Below are positions 25,189 through 33,903 of a stretch of 64,000 nucleotides of DNA, in pieces. The notes under the pieces were generated by a model. The model was not told where the DNA came from and made no database searches. It was given only the letters and a program-made list of their open reading frames with translations. The position numbers and the translations under genes are program-made. Numbering within the stretch: the first letter of the stretch is position 1; the number at the start of each line of letters is the position of its first letter. The DNA is from CAVUPF01 sp963803755 (GTDB lineage: Bacteria > Actinomycetota > Thermoleophilia > Solirubrobacterales > 70-9): contig CAWDNP010000003.1 of NCBI GenBank assembly GCA_963803755.1, forward strand, positions 186,001 through 250,000, given 5' to 3'.

Positions 25189-26106
25189 CTACGGAGTGCG
25201 GCGGACGCTGGAGAGCAGCGTCTCCTTGATCTGGCCGATGATCTCCAGCGCGCCGTTCCACTCACGCTGCCAGACATTTCGGCCGAAGATGACGCCGGAG
25301 CCGCCCGCCTCCATCACCATGCGGGTGTGGGCGAGCACCGTCTCATCATCGACCTTGGAGCCCCCAGAGAGGACGACGAGCGAGCGGCCGGCCGACTCCA
25401 CGCACTGGCGGATCGCCTCCTCCTGGCTGACCTCCATCTCGTTATAGGGGGCGGGAGCGTCCTTGTCCTTGTCGGAGAGCTTCGGCATGTTGAGCTTGAC
25501 GATGTCGGCGCCCATCTCCATCGCCATCCGCGCGGCATAGTCGATCGCGTAGAAAGACCCGGCCCCGCCCTTTGCGTCGACCGCCTCGCCGCGCGGGTAG
25601 GACCAGATGACCAGCGGCATCCCGAAGCGATCGCAGTCCTGGCGCACCCGGCGCAGCTGAGCTAGGTCCTCGTCCTGGCGCGGAGACCCGACGTAGAGCG
25701 TGTAGCCGACCGCGTCGGCGCCGAGCCGCACCGCGTCCTCGACGCTCGCGTTGCAGCTTGAGAGCGACTTGGCAGAAGAGGGGATGTCGGTCTTGCCGTT
25801 GACCTTGAGGATCAGCGGCACCGCTCCGGCGTAGTCGGGGTAGTACTTCTCCGCTATCCCGATCTGGCAGGCAAGCGCCGAGTAACCAGCCTCAGCCGCC
25901 AGCCGGAACTGATAGTCGGGGTCCTTGGAGGCCGGGTTGGGGAAGAAGTCGCGCGGGCCGTGCTCGATGCCCTGGTCGATCGGCAGCAGCATCAGCGTCC
26001 CATTGCCGGGCCCGAACTTAAATAGCAGCCGGTGCAGGCGGGCGCGCTTGCCGGGCGCCAAGGTCGCGAGCAGCGATTTCTGCTCGGTCAGGCTCTTCAA
26101 CTCCAC
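25189..26106 (-). CDS. class I fructose-bisphosphate aldolase, DhnA type
   Basis: A 305-residue Schiff-base aldolase cleaving fructose-1,6-bisphosphate. Typical archaeal/bacterial DhnA-type features are LMLLPIDQGIEHGPRDFF near residues 38-55, the YTLYVGSP segment near 130, MPLVIWSYPRG near 158-168, the lysine-containing DIVKLNMPKL near 198-207 and LSGGSKVDDE near 243-252. GTG 26106 is preceded by GAGGAGG at a good distance, which fixes the start. It is divergent from the zinc-ribbon rhomboid gene. A related 2-amino-3,7-dideoxy-D-threo-hept-6-ulosonate synthase is the main alternative. Confidence 0.87.
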   Translation of the reverse strand: MELKSLTEQKSLLATLAPGKRARLHRLLFKFGPGNGTLMLLPIDQGIEHGPRDFFPNPASKDPDYQFRLAAEAGYSALACQIGIAEKYYPDYAGAVPLILKVNGKTDIPSSAKSLSSCNASVEDAVRLGADAVGYTLYVGSPRQDEDLAQLRRVRQDCDRFGMPLVIWSYPRGEAVDAKGGAGSFYAIDYAARMAMEMGADIVKLNMPKLSDKDKDAPAPYNEMEVSQEEAIRQCVESAGRSLVVLSGGSKVDDETVLAHTRMVMEAGGSGVIFGRNVWQREWNGALEIIGQIKETLLSSVRRTP

Positions 26107-26197
26107 GCTGATTCCTCCTCAAAGACGGGTGCGACCGCAGTATGTCACCGGCGACAGAGGCGGGAGGTCGGGGCAGGGGGGTTATTCTCGGATGGTC

Positions 26198-26965
26198 ATG
26201 AGCGAGACTGAGCTCAGCGTCATCTGCAAGAACTGCGGCTCGGAGGTCAGTCCCTACGTAACCGAGTGCCCCTACTGTGGCACGCGGTTGCGCAAGCGGG
26301 CGCCGAAATTGGAGCGGCGCGGCGACGGGCTGGAGCCAAAGCTCACGCGGCGGCGGATGCGGCGCCCGAGCTTTCTCTCCCTAGGGCGCTTCTCGCACGA
26401 TCCGACGCGACCCTACGCGACTCTCGCCGTGATTCTCGGCTCCGCCACGATGCTGCTCGTGCAGAAGGCGAGCGGCGACGCGCTCGTCACCTTCGGTGGA
26501 CTGATCGCCCCCTACCAGGGCGAGTGGTGGCGATTCCTAACCGCGCCGTTCGCATACGTCGACGTCGGCTACCTCTTCGTCGTAGCGGTCGGCCTGGCGA
26601 TCTTTGCGACCGGGCTTGAGCGGCGCCTAGGCAGCCTTCCCACCGGCCTGCTGCTGGTCGCCTGCGGATCGCTCGGCGTGCTGGCGGCAAACGGAATCGC
26701 CGAAGCTCAGGGGGAAGTCGCAGTGATCGCCGGTGGCAACGGGATGGCGCTGGGCGCGGTCGCGGCCTGGTTCGCGATCCGTCGCGCGGAGGCACACCGC
26801 GCGATCGAGGAGGAGTACGACCTGATCGGGGTCATGGTCGCGGCCGCCGTCCTGCTCGCGCTGCCGGTCTTCGATTCGACTGCGAACGTTTTCGCGGGCC
26901 TGGTCGGCGGCGCGGTTGGCGGCCTTGCCGGGCTCGCGGCTTCGGCGCTGTCTCCCTCTGAATAG
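26198..26965 (+). CDS. zinc-ribbon rhomboid-like membrane protein lacking the catalytic serine
   Basis: A 255-residue protein. Residues 10-27 form a zinc ribbon, CKNCGSEVSPYVTECPYCG. After a basic linker come about six membrane helices. The second half has rhomboid landmarks: APYQGEWWRFLTAPFAYVD near residues 105-123 matches the loop-1 WR region, and GGNGMALGAVAAWFAI near 176-191 sits where active rhomboids have GxSGxxxG. Here the serine is asparagine, and no partner histidine is evident in the later helices, so it is probably a pseudoprotease. ATG 26192 is an alternative start two codons earlier. Confidence 0.72.
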   Translation: MSETELSVICKNCGSEVSPYVTECPYCGTRLRKRAPKLERRGDGLEPKLTRRRMRRPSFLSLGRFSHDPTRPYATLAVILGSATMLLVQKASGDALVTFGGLIAPYQGEWWRFLTAPFAYVDVGYLFVVAVGLAIFATGLERRLGSLPTGLLLVACGSLGVLAANGIAEAQGEVAVIAGGNGMALGAVAAWFAIRRAEAHRAIEEEYDLIGVMVAAAVLLALPVFDSTANVFAGLVGGAVGGLAGLAASALSPSE

Positions 26966-26977
26966 GCTGGGCAACCC

Positions 26978-27307
26978 GTGGCCCCCAGCGACAGCGAACT
27001 CGACATCGCGATCGAGCGGCTCATCGACGCCGAGCGCTTCGCCGAAGCGGAGCGGATCGTGGCGCGAGCCGCGCCACAGCTGCAGCGGGTGCTAGCCGCG
27101 GCCCTCGCGGAGGGCGGTTGGTTTAGCGAGCCCCACGATGCCGAGACGCTGAGGGCCGCCACCGTGCCCGACCCCGATGAGCGGATCGCCGCCGTCGGTG
27201 CCCTGCTAGCCGAGGAGGCGAGGATGGGGATGATGGTCGGCGTTGCAGTCGGCTGGGCGCTACACGGGGAGTTGACCGAACCCGAAGACACCAAAGGAGA
27301 GGATTGA
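26978..27307 (+). CDS. small soluble protein of unknown function
   Basis: A 109-residue protein, mostly helical by composition: DIAIERLIDAERFAEAERIV, then QLQRVLAAALAEGGWF, a short proline-containing stretch, and a C-terminal helix EARMGMMVGVAVGWALHGEL. No known motif is seen. GTG 26978 lies 12 bases after the rhomboid-like gene, and the UPF0173 hydrolase begins three bases after its stop, so it is probably in one transcript with both. Confidence 0.6.
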   Translation: MAPSDSELDIAIERLIDAERFAEAERIVARAAPQLQRVLAAALAEGGWFSEPHDAETLRAATVPDPDERIAAVGALLAEEARMGMMVGVAVGWALHGELTEPEDTKGED

Positions 27308-27310
27308 GCG

Positions 27311-28024
27311 ATGCAGATCAAGTTCCACGGCCAAGCATGCTTCGAGTTGAGCGAGGGCGACACCACCGTGCTCGTCGACCCGTTCCTGAAGCCCAACAAC
27401 CCCAAGGCGGTGGCGAGCGCCGAGGAAGTCGATCCGACCCACATCGCCCTCAGCCACGGCCACGCTGACCATATCGCCGACGCCGTACCCGTCGCCAAGC
27501 GCACCGGCGCCCACTGCGTGGCGATCGTCGAGCTGGCGAACTGGCTCCAGGGACAGGGCATCGAGGCGGTCAGCGACCCCAACCTCGGCGGCACCGTCGA
27601 GTTCGACTGGGGCTGGATCAAGCTTGTGCCGGCTTGGCACACCAACACGATCCCGGGCTCCGAAGAGGCTCCCTTCAGTGCCGAGCACGGGATCGCCATC
27701 GGGACCGCCGCCGGCCTCGTGATCGAGATTGGCGGCAAGACCGTTTACCACGCCGGCGACACCTGCCTGTTCGGCGACATGAAGCTGATCGGCGAGCGCA
27801 ACCCGATCGATGTAGCCCTGCTGCCGATCGGCGGTCACTACACGATGGACCGCCATGACGCCGTGCTTGCGGCGGAGCTCGTCGGGGCCGGCACGGTGAT
27901 ACCGATGCACTACGACACCTTCCCGCCAATCGAGACCGACGCCGCGGCCTTTAAGTCCGCGGTGGAGTCGAATACCTCGGCCCAGGTGGTCGTGCTCCAG
28001 CCGGGCGAGACGCACCGGGTCTGA
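27311..28024 (+). CDS. UPF0173-family metal-dependent hydrolase (metallo-beta-lactamase fold)
   Basis: A 237-residue metallo-beta-lactamase-fold protein. The first metal motif is LSHGHADHIADA near residues 50-61; the later ligands lie in YHAGDTCLFGDM near 145-156 and IPMHYDTFP near 197-205. The N-terminal FHGQACFEL and the DPF segment are characteristic of UPF0173 (YtkL). Function in this family is not settled; hydrolase activity is inferred from the fold. ATG 27311 follows the preceding small gene directly, with GGAGAGGATTGAGCG upstream as the likely ribosome site. Confidence 0.88.
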   Translation: MQIKFHGQACFELSEGDTTVLVDPFLKPNNPKAVASAEEVDPTHIALSHGHADHIADAVPVAKRTGAHCVAIVELANWLQGQGIEAVSDPNLGGTVEFDWGWIKLVPAWHTNTIPGSEEAPFSAEHGIAIGTAAGLVIEIGGKTVYHAGDTCLFGDMKLIGERNPIDVALLPIGGHYTMDRHDAVLAAELVGAGTVIPMHYDTFPPIETDAAAFKSAVESNTSAQVVVLQPGETHRV

Positions 28025-28034
28025 GCGACTGGCT

Positions 28035-28046
28035 GACTGGCCAGTC
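28035..28046. promoter_or_regulatory. perfect 12-bp palindrome upstream of the R2-like gene
   Basis: GACTGGCCAGTC is a perfect dyad, and a partial copy (GACTGGCT) sits immediately before it. It lies about 50 bases ahead of the GTG of the R2-like gene and just after the UPF0173 stop. This is consistent with an operator, but no cognate regulator is identified. Confidence 0.35.
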
Positions 28047-28096
28047 CTACTGCTAGTCTCGCCCTGACCGCCACCGCCTGAGCGAGGAGAATAGAC

Positions 28097-29023
28097 GTGG
28101 AGATGAGAGAGGCATCCGGTACGCAGTCGAGGACCGAGCGCGCTGACTTTCAGGCCACGACCGACCCGGCGCTGATCGAGGCCGCCGACCGCACCGCCAA
28201 CGTCAAGCTGCTCACCTGTGAGGAGCTGTACCAGCTCTGGGAGCGCCAGCAGTGGCAAACCCAGGAGCTGGACTTCAGCCGTGACCGCGAGGACTGGCAC
28301 GATCGGATCAGCGCCGAAGAGCGCTTCCAGCGAATGTACGGGCTCTCCTCCTTCTTCATCGGCGAGCAGAAGGTGGCCGAGGAGCTGGGGCCGATCATGC
28401 GCGCCGCTCCGACCGAGGACCAGAAAATCTTCCTCTGCACGCAGATCGCCGACGAGGCTCGCCACGTCCGCTTCTTCGAGCGCTTCTACCGCGAGGTCGG
28501 CGTGTTGGAGGCGGATGGCCTTACCGAGATGCTCACCGAGACCTCCGAGCACCTCAACGAGAACTTCAGCCTCCTCTTCGACGAGATGCTGAAGAAGCGC
28601 ACCGACCGGCTCTCGGTCGAACCCGAGGACACCGAGACGCTGGTCGAGGCGATCACGATTTACCACATGGTGATCGAGGGGATGCTGGCTCTCACCGGGC
28701 AGCACTTCATCATGGATTACAACGAGGAGCAGGGCACCCTGCCGGCCTTTGTCGAGGGCTTCCAGAACGTCGCCCGCGACGAGCACCGCCACGTTGCCTT
28801 CGGCTCCGTCTTCCTGCGCGACAAGGCCCGCGAGGACGAGCGCTACAAGCAGGCGATCCAGCGCACCCTGGAGGAGTCGCTGCCGGTGGCCGATGGGGTG
28901 CTATCGCCGCCGTGGGCGCCCGAAGGCGACGATTGGGAATTGTTCGGCTACTCGCTGGCGGACACCCGGAAGTTCGCCGGCACCTGCCTGATGCGCCGCC
29001 TCAAAGTGATCGGCCTCCAGTAG
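28097..29023 (+). CDS. R2-like diiron (ferritin-fold) protein, ribonucleotide-reductase beta / R2lox type
   Basis: A 308-residue four-helix carboxylate diiron protein. Ligands are visible in FFIGEQKVAEEL near residues 88-99, the first ExxH in TQIADEARHVRFFERFY near 115-131, an acidic helix IYHMVIEGML near 187-196, and the second ExxH in ARDEHRHVAFG near 225-235. In classical R2 the radical tyrosine is four residues after the first ExxH histidine; here that position is phenylalanine, as in class Ic R2 or R2lox. There is no nrdA neighbour. It is therefore either an R2lox-type oxidase or a non-tyrosyl R2. GTG start. Confidence 0.72.
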   Translation: MEMREASGTQSRTERADFQATTDPALIEAADRTANVKLLTCEELYQLWERQQWQTQELDFSRDREDWHDRISAEERFQRMYGLSSFFIGEQKVAEELGPIMRAAPTEDQKIFLCTQIADEARHVRFFERFYREVGVLEADGLTEMLTETSEHLNENFSLLFDEMLKKRTDRLSVEPEDTETLVEAITIYHMVIEGMLALTGQHFIMDYNEEQGTLPAFVEGFQNVARDEHRHVAFGSVFLRDKAREDERYKQAIQRTLEESLPVADGVLSPPWAPEGDDWELFGYSLADTRKFAGTCLMRRLKVIGLQ

Positions 29024-29065
29024 GGAGGGGACTCTCAGTCGCGTGCAGGTGAAGTCCCGCCGTGC

Positions 29066-30540
29066 TCAAGGGGCGGGGGGCGATCCTTCTTCCGGTGAGG
29101 TTGCTTCCTGCGGAGGAGTCGGGCTGGGTTCCTGTTCCGGTGCCGGTTCTTCGGCGGTGGGAGGGGAGGGCGGGGTTGATTCGCCGACGGTGACCACGAC
29201 CGTGCCGCCGCTTGTGTGTGCGCCGGAGGTGGAGGGGGAGGCGTCGGTCACACCCTCTGTGGTGGGTGTCGTCGTGTCGTTTGACTGTCCCGCAGCGTCG
29301 ACGGTGGCCGGGGCCGGCGACGCTGCGGGGTTGGCCGCCGGCGCCTGCGCCGGGGGCGCCGGCGGCGGGATGACCGCCGCCGTCGACTGCGCCGCCTGGG
29401 GGGAGGGCTTAAGGACATGAGCTGGGGCGATAGAAGGGGCGACGGCCTTGCGGCTTATGCGGGCGATAGGCGTGCCGCGGGGGATTGGCGCCGGGTTTTC
29501 CTGGGGCTTCATCTCGACCGCGCCGGCAGTGATCACGGCCGCGGTCACTACGCCGGCGACAGCCTTGGTTCCGATCGCCCCGCCGATCGCGCCGATCCCG
29601 CTGGCCGCGCTGCTTCCGCTGATAGCCGCGCCGACGGAGGAGCCGACTGCTCCCGCCCCCGTGGCGCTCGCGCCTGCTCCCGCCGCGCTGGCGCTCGCGG
29701 TTCCTGCTCCGGTGCCCGCCCCCGCTCCGCTGAGGCCGAGCTTGGAGGCGATGAAGCCCTTCAGCGCCAGCAACGGCCCGATCGGGGAGAGCGCCGCCAG
29801 GATCTTCTCGTTGGAGCGGACCTGCGAGCGGAAGGCGGAGCACTCCTCGCACTCGCGGACATGCCGCCGCACCGGGCCCGAGACCTTGCGCAGCCCCTCC
29901 GCGGCCTCGGCCAGCTCAAGCCGGACCTCGCCGCAGGTCAACAAGCGCGCCTGGCTCGCCTCGGCGAGAGAGATCCGCGCCCTCACCAGCAGTGACTTGA
30001 CCGACGGCACGCTGGTGTCCATCGCCTGCGCGATCTCCTCGTAGGAGAGGGCGTCAATCTCGCGCAGCATCAGGGCGGAGCGCTGCGTCTCGGGAAGCTT
30101 GCCGACATCGGCGAGGAGCTGGCGGAACTCCTCGCGGTTGTGGACCTTCTCCGCGGTTGAGGATGCCTCGACGGCCGGCACCATGTCCATCGATTCCTGC
30201 GCGTCGGCGGTCGGCTTGCGCAGGTGGTTGAGACAGCGGTTGCGGGCGATCCGGTAGAGCCACGGCCGCAGGTTGATCTCACGCTCGTCGGCGAGCATCG
30301 CCCTGTAGGCGTTGACGAAGACCTCCTGGAGGATGTCCTCGGCGTCCTCGGTGGAGCCCAGCATCTGACGGCAAAAGCCGAGCAGGCGGCCCTGGTAACG
30401 GTCGACGATCGTCCGAAGGCACCGGCGTTGCCGCTGCGGGCCATCGCGATCAGTCGCTCGTCGCCCTGCAGCTTGAGCAGCGGAGAGCGCCGGGCTAGCA
30501 GTCCGCGTTGACTGGCGTGTGTTAGTGCGGATGCCTCCAA
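29066..30540 (-). pseudogene. ECF sigma factor fused to zinc-finger anti-sigma domain, with one frameshift
   Basis: From TTG 30540 (GGAGAG four bases upstream) the minus strand reads MEASALTHASQRGLLARR and RLIAMARSGNAGAF, the start of sigma region 2, then falls out of frame. A one-base loss at about 30412-30416 restores TIVDRYQGRLLGFCRQMLG, EDILQEVFVNAYRAM, WLYRIARNRCLNHLRKP and the region 4 helix SYEEIAQAMDTSVPSVKSLL. A zinc-binding HVRECEECSAF follows, then a membrane helix near KAVAGVVTAAVITAGA and a Pro/Ser/Thr-rich C-terminal tail of about 130 residues. Known sigma/anti-sigma fusions exist in actinobacteria; membrane tethering of the sigma domain is inferred. The break may be a sequence error. 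Confidence 0.78.
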
Positions 30541-30661
30541 GTTTCTCTCCAGGGAAGGCGTTGTTTCCTGTACTTAAGAGACACCGTACCAGCGTGGTAG
30601 TTGCGCTCCAAGACGAATTCTTGTCCAATTGGGCGTGCTCGCACGGGGATACCATCGATAT

Positions 30662-30747
30662 GCCCGGGTGGCGAAACTGGCAAAAGCGGCGCCCTTAAAA
30701 GGCGCTGCCCCCTCGGGGGCTTGCGGGTTCGAGTCCCGCCCCGGGCA
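30662..30747 (+). tRNA. tRNA-Leu (TAA anticodon)
   Basis: An 86-base class II tRNA. The acceptor stem is GCCCGGG pairing with CCCGGGC plus discriminator A. The anticodon stem GCGCC/GGCGC closes the loop CTTAAAA, giving anticodon TAA for the rare TTA codon. A long variable arm (CCCCC-TC-GGGGG) and the T-arm GGTTCGAGTCC are present. No CCA is encoded. The TPP-enzyme gene starts 21 bases downstream. Confidence 0.94.
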
Positions 30748-30768
30748 CTCTCGATAGGCTCGCGCCCG

Positions 30769-32382
30769 ATGGAGCACGGGGGGCGTCTTGTCGCGAAGGC
30801 TCTGAAGTCGAGGGGTGTCAGCCACCTTTTCACGCTGACTGGGGGACACCTGTTCTCGATCTATGACGGCTGTCGCGAGGAGGGGATCCAAGTCATCGAC
30901 GTGCGCCATGAGCAGTCGGCCGCGTTTGCCGCAGAGGGGCTCGCGAAGGCGACCCGGTTGGTGGGCGTCGCCGCGTTGACGGCGGGACCCGGGGTGACCA
31001 ACGGGATCAGCGCGATCGCCGGGGCGCAGGCGAATGGGTCGCCGGTCTGTGTGCTGGGCGGACGAGCGCCGGAGATGCGCTGGGGCTCGGGCTCGCTACA
31101 GGAGATCGACCATCTGCCCTTCGTCTTGCCGCTGGTCAAGGCGGCCGAGACGGCGAAGGAGCCGGGGCGGATCGCGGAGATGACCGCGGCGGCGCTCGAT
31201 CTGGCGATGGAGGTGCCCAGCGGCCCGACCTTCCTCGACTACCCGCTCGACGTCGTTTTCAGCGAGGCAGAGTCGGAGATCCCTCCCCCTCCCCCGCCCC
31301 CCGCGGCACTCCCCGCCGCGGGGGTTGATGAGGCGGCGGTGCTGCTGGCTGCGGCCGAGCGTCCGGCGATCATGGCCGGCAGCGGCCTCTACTGGTCTCA
31401 CGGGGAGGGAGAGCTGCGGCTCCTGGCCGAGGCGCTCGGCATCCCCGTGTTCCTGAATGGCCTCGGCCGTGGCTGTCTCCCGGCCGACCACGAGCTCGCC
31501 TTCAGCCGGGCCCGCGGCGTCGGGCTGAACGGCGCCGACGTGGCGCTCGTCGTTGGGGTGCCGATCGACTTCCGACTCGGCTTCGGCGGCAGCTTCGGCG
31601 AGGAGACGAAGATCGTCCGGCTCGACGTTGCCCCAAACGAGCTGACCGCGAACCGCTCCCCGCGCCTGGACCTAGTCGGCGACGTCGCGGCGAGCCTGGC
31701 GGCGATCCGCGACTCGGCCCCCAACCCTGAGCCCCGCACCGGGCCCTGGCTCGCCGAGCTGCGTGCGGTTGAGAAGGAGAAGCGTGCGGCCGAGCAGGAG
31801 GAGCTGGACGATCCGCGCTCGCCGCTGCACCCGGTCCGGGTATACAGGGAGCTGGGCGAGGTACTGGACCGCGACGCGATCGTGGTCGGCGACGGCGGTG
31901 ACTTTGTCTCCTACGCGGGGCGCTTCATCGAAACCTACGAGCCCGGCTGCTGGATGGACCCGGGGCCGTTCGGTTGCCTAGGGGCTGGCCCCGGCCAGGC
32001 GATTGGCGCCAAGGTTGCCCACCCTGGCCGCCAGGTCTGCCTTTTGCTCGGCGACGGCGCCTTCGGCTTCTCGGGGATCGAGTTCGACACAATGGCGCGT
32101 CACGGGCTCGGTGTGGTCGGCGTGATGGGCAACAACGGGATCTGGGCGCTGGAGCACCACCCGATGAAATTCCTCTACGGCTACTCGGTCGCGGCCGAGT
32201 TGCGGCCTGAGACCCGCTACGACCATATGGTCGAGTCACTCGGTTGCGACGGCATCTTGGTCCGCGAGCCCGGCGAGCTGCGACCGGCACTCGAGCGCGC
32301 TTTCGAGTCGGGGCGTCCGACTCTGGTGAACGTGCTCACGGACCCCGAGGTCATCTACCCTCGCAAGTCGAATTTGGCTTAG
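30769..32382 (+). CDS. thiamine-diphosphate-dependent acetolactate synthase-like enzyme
   Basis: A 537-residue enzyme of the acetohydroxyacid synthase superfamily. The catalytic glutamate lies in DVRHEQSAAFAAEG near residues 45-58, the binding site for the pyrophosphate/Mg is LLGDGAFGFSGIEFD near 425-439 with the following NN in GVMGNNGIW. The central domain is FAD-like in fold but I cannot tell whether FAD is bound. It could be a catabolic acetolactate synthase, oxalyl-CoA decarboxylase-like or benzoylformate-type enzyme; the substrate is not determined by sequence. ATG 30769 starts just after tRNA-Leu. It is monocistronic and ends before a strong hairpin. Confidence 0.82.
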   Translation: MEHGGRLVAKALKSRGVSHLFTLTGGHLFSIYDGCREEGIQVIDVRHEQSAAFAAEGLAKATRLVGVAALTAGPGVTNGISAIAGAQANGSPVCVLGGRAPEMRWGSGSLQEIDHLPFVLPLVKAAETAKEPGRIAEMTAAALDLAMEVPSGPTFLDYPLDVVFSEAESEIPPPPPPPAALPAAGVDEAAVLLAAAERPAIMAGSGLYWSHGEGELRLLAEALGIPVFLNGLGRGCLPADHELAFSRARGVGLNGADVALVVGVPIDFRLGFGGSFGEETKIVRLDVAPNELTANRSPRLDLVGDVAASLAAIRDSAPNPEPRTGPWLAELRAVEKEKRAAEQEELDDPRSPLHPVRVYRELGEVLDRDAIVVGDGGDFVSYAGRFIETYEPGCWMDPGPFGCLGAGPGQAIGAKVAHPGRQVCLLLGDGAFGFSGIEFDTMARHGLGVVGVMGNNGIWALEHHPMKFLYGYSVAAELRPETRYDHMVESLGCDGILVREPGELRPALERAFESGRPTLVNVLTDPEVIYPRKSNLA

Positions 32383-32427
32383 CGAGTGCGAATCCGCCCG
32401 TCAGTCCGCTTGGAGGGGCCTGAACGT

Positions 32428-32459
32428 GAATCGGCCGCCCTAGCGGGGGCGGCCGATTC
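32428..32459. terminator. 13-bp perfect GC-rich hairpin after the TPP-enzyme gene
   Basis: The arms 32428-32440 (GAATCGGCCGCCC) and 32447-32459 are exact reverse complements with a six-base loop. The hairpin begins 45 bases after the stop at 32382. There is no T-tract, so it may terminate or stabilise the transcript rather than be a classical intrinsic terminator. Confidence 0.6.
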
Positions 32460-32788
32460 AGGTTGGTCCCTCTGGACGGGCAGGGGTACGTCTTCAGGGA
32501 CCATGTATTTGATGGGCTCAGACGGCGGGAGGCGCCATGATGCGGCAATCGCCCGAGCCCTGTACTAGGGCCTTGGTAGGGATCAATTCCCCCCTCTTCC
32601 CCAGTGGACAAATTATCTGCCCGCCTGTCCGATGCGTCTAGGCAGCCTTTTACCCGCCACTCAAAAGTAGGTAGTTATGATCTACCGATTTTTATGGGTT
32701 CGAGGATCGGCTTAACCCATCTGTACCGCGGCCTCCGGCCGGGCTGGCCATCGAGTCCCAAGGGGTTCTGTCGGACCCTTTTCCGTAG
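32460..32788. other. non-coding stretch between the TPP enzyme and ppx/gppA
   Basis: About 330 bases with no convincing gene in any frame. The only open frame of note is a 74-codon plus-strand frame without motifs. Base composition is visibly lower in GC than the flanking genes around 32640-32720 (runs such as TAGTTATGATCTACCG). No tRNA or clear repeat is seen. It could be a decayed insertion, but nothing recognisable remains. Confidence 0.5.
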
Positions 32789-33727
32789 TTATCCGCAATT
32801 CGAGGCGGCGGAGATTGCGGTTCCGTAGAGGATGTCGTGCTCGGAGACCTCGATCTGCTCGAGACCGAAAGCCCGCATCGTCTCTACCAAGATCACGACC
32901 CCTGCGACAATCGTGGGGGCGCGGTCGGGGTGAAGGCCGGCGATCTCGACCCGCTCGGTCAGGGAGGCCGAGGCGAGCCGCGAGAGCATCCGCTGGATCG
33001 AGGGAAGGGAGAGCTGGTGTCCGTGGACTCGCTCGGGATCGTATGGGTTGAGCTTCATCTCGATCGCGGCCAGCGAAGTGGGGGTGCCGGCGACCGCAAT
33101 CCCGGCGCCGGCCTCCAGCTTGCCCTCACGCCCCGAGACCGCGGTCTCGATCAACCCTCGCACGTCGGTCGCCAGGGCCTCGAGCTCTGCAGCGATGGGC
33201 GGGTCGGAGGAGAGGTGCCGCTCGGTGTGGCGGACGACGCCGGCCTGCAGGGAGGCGTGGAAAGAGATTTCGGCCTCGGCGCCGACGATCAGCTCGGTGG
33301 AGCCACCGCCGATGTCGACCACCAAGGTTGGCTCGGCCGGGGGGGATTCGGAGGTGGCGCCGAGGTAGGTGAGCCGCGCCTCTTCCTCGCCGTCGAGCAC
33401 CCGGGCCGAGAGCGCGAACCGCTCCCGCAGCTCTGCGACGAACGCGCCCCCGTTGGTGGCGTCGCGGACGGCGCTGGTGGCGATCGCCGCGACCGAGTCG
33501 ATGCCTACCTCTCGGTAGATAGCAACGTAGTGGGCGATCGCCTCACAGGCGGCCTCGATCCCCTCCGCCGAGAGCTGCCCGGTGAGGTCTACGCCGCGGC
33601 CGAGGCGCGTGACTTTGCCGCGTCGCTCGACCTCCGTGACCCGGTCGCCGGCGACATCGGCGATCAGCAGCCGAGCCGAGTTGGTGCCGATGTCGATCAC
33701 CGCGACCTTTTGGGTGTCTCCACACAT
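32789..33727 (-). CDS. exopolyphosphatase / guanosine pentaphosphate phosphatase family protein
   Basis: A 312-residue Ppx/GppA phosphatase of the ASKHA fold, acting on polyphosphate or pppGpp. The phosphate-1 motif is VIDIGTNSARLLIAD near residues 9-23, the catalytic region is DGEEEARLTYLGA near 118-130, and the phosphate-2 motif is VVDIGGGSTELIVG near 142-155, followed by a GTPTSLAAI segment. Only the N-terminal catalytic module is present, with no C-terminal HD-like extension, as in short actinobacterial Ppx proteins. ATG 33727 is chosen because the conserved core starts eight residues later. Which substrate is used is not resolved. Confidence 0.88.
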   Translation of the reverse strand: MCGDTQKVAVIDIGTNSARLLIADVAGDRVTEVERRGKVTRLGRGVDLTGQLSAEGIEAACEAIAHYVAIYREVGIDSVAAIATSAVRDATNGGAFVAELRERFALSARVLDGEEEARLTYLGATSESPPAEPTLVVDIGGGSTELIVGAEAEISFHASLQAGVVRHTERHLSSDPPIAAELEALATDVRGLIETAVSGREGKLEAGAGIAVAGTPTSLAAIEMKLNPYDPERVHGHQLSLPSIQRMLSRLASASLTERVEIAGLHPDRAPTIVAGVVILVETMRAFGLEQIEVSEHDILYGTAISAASNCG

Positions 33728-33829
33728 GAAGCCCGGCACTCTAGAGAGAGCCAATCCGCCAGCGTCTCTGCGCAGCGTCCCAGTCATTTACGAGCGCTCT
33801 TCCCGTTGCTAGCATGATGGATATTCCGC

Positions 33830-33903
<74 letters not shown>

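Noticed and set aside
29417..30044. Long plus-strand open frames opposite the sigma/anti-sigma gene
   Set aside because: Their composition is Ala/Pro/Arg-rich with no motif, and they are antisense to clear sigma and zinc-finger motifs.
32604..32828. 74-codon plus-strand frame in the gap before ppx/gppA
   Set aside because: No motif, no clear ribosome site, and it runs into the 3' end of the opposing gene.
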